From contig JAHEEB010000043.1 in assembly GCA_024640925.1 (NCBI GenBank), forward strand, positions 1 through 11,757: 11,757 nucleotides of DNA. The letters are read 5' to 3'. A program made the position numbers and the translations under genes. The stretch comes from Bacteroidota bacterium (GTDB lineage: Bacteria > Bacteroidota > Bacteroidia > Bacteroidales > UBA10428). The notes under the pieces are model-generated. The model made no database searches, had not been told where the DNA came from, and saw nothing but the letters and a program-made list of their open reading frames with translations. Positions 7,021-11,757 of the stretch are shown here, piece after piece (within the stretch, counting starts at the first letter, position 1; each line of letters opens with the position of its first letter).

Positions 7021-7932
7021 ATGTCCCCTTTGAAAATCAAAATAAGCTATTGTGCTCAATTTGGTCCTGATAATAAGACATGCGTTGTTATTGGTAGGAA
7101 TTTAGTCTTATGGGATATTGAAACCAGAAAAAAGATCTGGGAAGTAAAACCTTTCACTCATTTATCCAATTGTTCCTTTTCCCCTAATGGTGAATTAATT
7201 GCGGTGAAAAACACCTCAGGTAACATCGCTATCATTGATAGGTTTTCTGGAAAAATCAACGAAGAATTTAATATTAAACCCAAAGGGGAAGGCAGTAATA
7301 TTGTGTTTTCATCCGATGGGAAACAATTAATTGATGGTTCCTGGTCAGGATTATTGGAAATTCGAGAGGTAAGTACTGGCATTGTATGCTGGCAAAAGCA
7401 ATTTTCCAATGAAATGGTTCGTCGCATTTCACATATAAATGATTTACTGATAACTGAGCATCAACCTAAAACTACGGAATTAGCCAACTACCCTGAAAAC
7501 GCTTATTTCCTAAAATGGGTATGGCCTATAAATAATTCCAGTCCAAAGCGTTTATTATTCGATTTTCCGTTTTTATATTTCTCCTCATTGAATCCTTCAG
7601 GCAATCATCTTGCAGTTGTTTCCGGCATAAAAGGTACAATTGAAAACCAGCTTTCGGTTATTGATATAGAATCATCCAGGGTAATCTGGACTATTCCTGT
7701 CGTATTTGGTACAGGTTGTAATTTATGTTGGTCACCAAACGGGGAATACCTTGCTTCGGTTCAGAAGGAAGGATTTGATTTCTATAATGGTTCTGATGGA
7801 ACATTGGCTGGTCAACATCAAATGGAATATCCATCTGGAGTTGCCTTTTCTTCTGACTGTTCCCTTATTGCCTGTTGTTCCTGGAAAGAAGGATTAATTA
7901 TTCCCTTTGAACGTGTTATCTTAAAAATTTAG
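7021..7932 (+). CDS. WD40-like beta-propeller protein
   Basis: The product is 303 residues with neither signal peptide nor membrane segment, so it is probably cytoplasmic. At least six blades can be counted from recurring motifs: FGPDNKTCVVIG...LVLWDIETRKKIWE (14-41), FSPNGELIAVKNTSGNIAIIDRFSGKI (53-79), FSSDGKQLIDGSWSGLLEIREVSTGIVCWQ (96-125), NPSGNHLAVVSG...LSVIDIESSRVIWT (191-224), WSPNGEYLASV...FYNGSDGTLAG (237-264) and FSSDCSLIACCSWKEGLIIPFE (276-297). The alternation of F-S-P-D/N-G turns with W/I-D strands is the WD40 signature. Such propellers are binding platforms with no catalytic role. The partner may be the small protein encoded 3 bp downstream, which is likely cotranscribed. The hairpin at 6959-6996 precedes it and may separate it from the SPFH operon. 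Confidence 0.8.
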   Translation: MSPLKIKISYCAQFGPDNKTCVVIGRNLVLWDIETRKKIWEVKPFTHLSNCSFSPNGELIAVKNTSGNIAIIDRFSGKINEEFNIKPKGEGSNIVFSSDGKQLIDGSWSGLLEIREVSTGIVCWQKQFSNEMVRRISHINDLLITEHQPKTTELANYPENAYFLKWVWPINNSSPKRLLFDFPFLYFSSLNPSGNHLAVVSGIKGTIENQLSVIDIESSRVIWTIPVVFGTGCNLCWSPNGEYLASVQKEGFDFYNGSDGTLAGQHQMEYPSGVAFSSDCSLIACCSWKEGLIIPFERVILKI

Positions 7933-7935
7933 GTT

Positions 7936-8301
7936 ATGAGTTATACTGTTTATCTATTCAGAAAAGAAGTTAAAGAACTATATTCCGATTTGGAATTTCT
8001 AGAAAACGAAGCGCTAATCACTCCCTTTACAAACGAACAGTTCGAGAAATTAAAAAGCAGACTTTTAAATTACGGTTATCAAATAGAAAAGTCTGATGAA
8101 AACCTTTTTACGTTCAACTTTAAAGGATGGCAAGATAATATAACTGTTTTTTAAACCCGAAATCAGGTCGCCTTTTCAAGCGCATTCAGCAAAACAGGAA
8201 TATTTGAAATTTCTCAAACAGCCTCAGAATTCACTGATACAGGAGAATTTGCTAAACTTGATATGCAAGATGGAAAATGGGAAGAATATAAATTGAAATA
8301 G
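7936..8301 (+). pseudogene. Small acidic protein of unknown function, interrupted by in-frame TAA
   Basis: The ATG at 7936 opens a frame of 72 codons that stops at TAA 8152-8154. The same frame then stays open for another 48 codons to TAG 8299-8301, giving TRNQVAFSSAFSKTG followed by IFEISQTASEFTDTGEFAK and a charged end. The downstream part looks like genuine protein and completes a globular family I recall from Bacteroidota: MSYxVYLFKKEVK at the start, PFTxEQFxxLKxRLLNYGY in the middle, IFEIxxTASEFTDTGEFAK at the end. The most economical repair is one base, TTA (Leu) to TAA, giving a 121-residue protein. No function is known. The spacing of 3 bp after the WD40 gene suggests one transcript. 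The first 72 residues alone would lack the conserved C-terminal half. Confidence 0.75.
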
Positions 8302-8335
8302 TTAGCTTTACGGTTTATTCTAATACAAGAGAAAT

Positions 8336-9184
8336 ATGAAACTTACAGAAAAAATTCATTTACTACAGATTGACTTTGAAATTGCCATTAGTCCGGATAA
8401 AAAAATACCAAGATTTGTAAATGTTCTCTTGATATTCGGAAATAAAATAACCCTGATTGATACTGGCGTTAAAGGGAGCGAGAAGATAATATCGGACTAT
8501 ATCCGGCAAAATAACAGGGATTTTTCTGAAATTGATACAATTTTTCTATCTCATTCGCACCCCGACCACATTGGCAGTGCCGCTTTGATTAAAGAATTGA
8601 CCGGCTGTAAAGTATTGGCACATAAGGCTGAGAAAGAATGGATTGAAAACATAGAAATTCAAAATGCGCAGAGACCCGTTCCGGGGTTCTTTAACCTGGT
8701 TGACAGGTCGGTAAAAGTTGATGAATATGTATCAGGTGGTCAGATAATATCGATTTGCGATGATATAACCTTGGAATTTATCCATTCACCCGGTCACTCA
8801 AAAGGTTCTATAAATATACTTTTCAAAGAAGATAAAATTCTTTTTACAGCAGACTCAGTTCCTCTGAAAAATGACATTCCAAATTATGATAACTATTTTG
8901 TCCTGATGAAATCTCTTGATTTTATTAAGAATAATAAAAACTACACTATATTGCTGACTTCCTGGACTCCTCCTTTTAACGATAGTAAAGAAATATACAA
9001 CTTGCTAAAAGATGGGGAGGAATATATGAAACGAATAGATAGTGCAGTAAAAGAATGTTATAAAATCAATGAATCAGATTCAATGGATTCGTGTAAAGCC
9101 ACCATTGAAAAACTTGGTTTGCCAGTCTTTTTTGTTACCCAATTAGTCGATAAAGCTTTTAGATGTCACTTTAACGAATTATAG
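8336..9184 (+). CDS. Metallo-beta-lactamase-fold hydrolase
   Basis: The product is 282 residues and cytoplasmic by composition. The fold is clear: VNVLLIFGNKITLIDTGVKGSE (strand pair and D42), the metal motif H73-S-H75-P-D77-H78 followed by IGSA, H154 in HSPGHSKGSIN, and D173 in LFTADSVP. The last canonical metal ligand, a histidine near the end of the core, is not evident; the expected strand reads TILLTSWTPPF (204-214). Five to six ligands remain, so a metal site is still likely, perhaps mononuclear or altered. Family members hydrolyse thioesters, lactones, phosphodiesters and similar bonds, and the substrate cannot be told here. A helical C-terminal tail with three cysteines (C241, C253, C277) follows the core. 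The gene starts 34 bp after the interrupted small protein gene, so it may be cotranscribed with it. Confidence 0.85.
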   Translation: MKLTEKIHLLQIDFEIAISPDKKIPRFVNVLLIFGNKITLIDTGVKGSEKIISDYIRQNNRDFSEIDTIFLSHSHPDHIGSAALIKELTGCKVLAHKAEKEWIENIEIQNAQRPVPGFFNLVDRSVKVDEYVSGGQIISICDDITLEFIHSPGHSKGSINILFKEDKILFTADSVPLKNDIPNYDNYFVLMKSLDFIKNNKNYTILLTSWTPPFNDSKEIYNLLKDGEEYMKRIDSAVKECYKINESDSMDSCKATIEKLGLPVFFVTQLVDKAFRCHFNEL

Positions 9185-9217
9185 TTTGATTGGCTCTTTT
9201 TTTTATCGATTCTAAAA

Positions 9218-9237
9218 GAAAACCGATTTGGGTTTTT
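9218..9237 (+). terminator. Weak intrinsic terminator after the MBL-fold gene
   Basis: GAAAACC (9218-9224) can pair with GGTTTTT (9231-9237) around a 6-nt loop, and the 3' arm itself supplies the T-run. It lies 34 bp after the stop of the hydrolase gene. The stem has only two G-C pairs, so it is a modest candidate. Confidence 0.35.
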
Positions 9238-9242
9238 ATAAT

Positions 9243-9460
9243 CATTGTTGTCCGATAAAAATATTAAATGTGACCCACATCTCTCAATAATTGCAATCTC
9301 TACGAGGTTGTACCTTAAAAGAGGTCATTATTCATTTCTACAAAAATGCAACTTCTACGAAGTTGTCAAATTATCCTCGTAGAGGATACATTATTGTAGA
9401 ACAGATTGTTTTAAGTTTTCACAACCTTGTAGAGGTTGCATTTTTTTAGCGGACAATACT
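9243..9460. mobile_element. Candidate non-autonomous element (MITE-like) carrying the hairpin array
   Basis: TTGTCCGATAAAAA (9248-9261) and TTTTTTAGCGGACAA (9442-9456) form imperfect terminal inverted repeats, with CGGACAA matching exactly. The direct repeat TTTTTATAAT stands just outside each end (9233-9242 and 9461-9470) and could be a 10-bp target duplication, though it is AT-rich. The interval of about 218 bp has no coding frame of note and no transposase, so any mobility would depend on a transposase encoded elsewhere. The identification as a mobile element is an inference. Confidence 0.35.
9294..9438. repeat. Four 17-nt hairpins (7-bp stem, 3-nt loop) in two inverted pairs
   Basis: The copies are at 9294-9310 (CAATCTCTACGAGGTTG), 9349-9365 (CAACTTCTACGAAGTTG), 9372-9388 (TATCCTCGTAGAGGATA) and 9422-9438 (CAACCTTGTAGAGGTTG). 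Each folds as 7-3-7. Loops are TAC, TAC, GTA, GTA, so the last two copies are inverted relative to the first two. Differences between copies are compensated on the opposite arm (for example CAACTTC with GAAGTTG, TATCCTC with GAGGATA) or leave U-G pairs in a plus-strand transcript. TTCTACAA (9336-9343) and TTGTAGAA (9394-9401) add a further inverted pair. Both inner pairs are centred near 9368. This resembles palindromic intergenic repeats that are common in Bacteroidota. Confidence 0.8.
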
Positions 9461-9547
9461 TTTTTATAATAAAATACCTGTTTTTTCAAACATCAATAAA
9501 CCTATTCAGAATTGTGGCAGCATACTGTTCATGGACAAAACAAAGCC

Positions 9548-9556
9548 TGTGGATAA
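9548..9556 (-). promoter_or_regulatory. Perfect DnaA-box sequence TTATCCACA upstream of ligA
   Basis: TGTGGATAA on the plus strand is the reverse complement of the DnaA consensus TTATCCACA. It lies 89 bp before the ligA start and about 27 bp before the presumed -33 element. Only one copy was seen, with no cluster and no AT-rich unwinding array, so it does not mark an origin. It could be a DnaA-responsive site or chance. Confidence 0.3.
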
Positions 9557-9582
9557 TTATCTGAAATATATTTTACCAAAAC

Positions 9583-11648
<2,066 letters not shown>

Positions 11649-11725
11649 CAATTTCAGTCAGTTCAATAATAAAAGGATTTAAAGAATGTTCATGTAGTTA
11701 TTATGAATTTTGCTAAAATTGCAGT

Positions 11726-11757
11726 ATGAATATGTTTGGAGATTTGAAAAAAAAAGT
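11726..11757 (+). CDS. 5' end of a gene cut by the window edge, possibly YbaB/EbfC-type nucleoid protein
   Basis: ATG at 11726 starts MNMFGDLKKK and runs off the window. The second ATG (11732) would give MFGDLKKK. MFGDL-type beginnings are typical of the YbaB/EbfC DNA-binding proteins, but ten residues cannot settle this. AT-rich sequence resembling a -7 element (GAATTTTG, 11705-11712) lies upstream, so it probably has its own promoter 77 bp after ligA. Confidence 0.4.
   Translation, partial: MNMFGDLKKK

Noticed and set aside
9294..9438. CRISPR array
   Set aside because: The four repeats are only 17 nt, alternate in orientation, vary in sequence and have unequal spacers of 6 to 38 nt; no cas genes are present.
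9240..9560. Replication origin based on the DnaA box, hairpins and AT-rich sequence
   Set aside because: Only one DnaA box and no dnaA, rep or partition gene nearby; the hairpins fit an intergenic repeat better.

Overview
The window is AT-rich DNA that most likely comes from a member of the Bacteroidota, probably of Bacteroidales or Marinilabiliales type. The signs are a DUF5106/thioredoxin lipoprotein-class export protein with family-typical wording, a repeat protein with a C-terminal domain common in that phylum, genes without Shine-Dalgarno sequences but with promoters resembling TAnnTTTG, and 17-nt hairpin repeats between genes. No rRNA, tRNA, CRISPR array or transposase gene was seen. 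The taxonomic call is an inference from protein style, not a database result.

Layout. Positions 1-1699 hold the 3' part of a long tetratrico-like repeat protein (59-residue unit), cut by the window edge and broken by a frameshift near 496-500. A small two-helix membrane protein follows (1866-2072). It converges on a minus-strand gene for an exported DUF4369/DUF5106-thioredoxin protein with a CPMC active site (3490-2102). That gene is divergent from a family 2 glycosyltransferase (3581-4483), and the shared promoter gap carries a perfect 18-bp palindrome. Next is a translationally coupled pair: an SPFH protein with a C-terminal GYF_2 domain (4699-5817) and a double zinc-ribbon, tail-anchored protein (5817-6920). 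They recall the YdjI/YdjG partners of Bacillus PspA, but no PspA gene is in the window.

After a 16-bp-stem hairpin come a WD40-like beta-propeller protein (7021-7932) and, 3 bp later, a small protein whose 121-codon frame is interrupted by an in-frame TAA at 8152-8154. A metallo-beta-lactamase-fold hydrolase (8336-9184) follows. The 460-bp gap before ligA holds a weak terminator, a striking element with four 7-3-7 hairpins arranged as two inverted pairs and flanked by imperfect terminal inverted repeats, a perfect DnaA-box sequence and a plausible promoter. The NAD-dependent DNA ligase gene ligA (9645-11648) is intact. The last bases open another gene, possibly of the YbaB type.

Most genes here are unrelated housekeeping or accessory functions. 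The points worth following up are the palindromic hairpin element and its relative upstream of the WD40 gene, the SPFH-GYF/zinc-ribbon pair with PPPIP motifs on both sides of the GYF domain, and two independently interrupted genes (frameshift and nonsense) that are either assembly errors or real decay.
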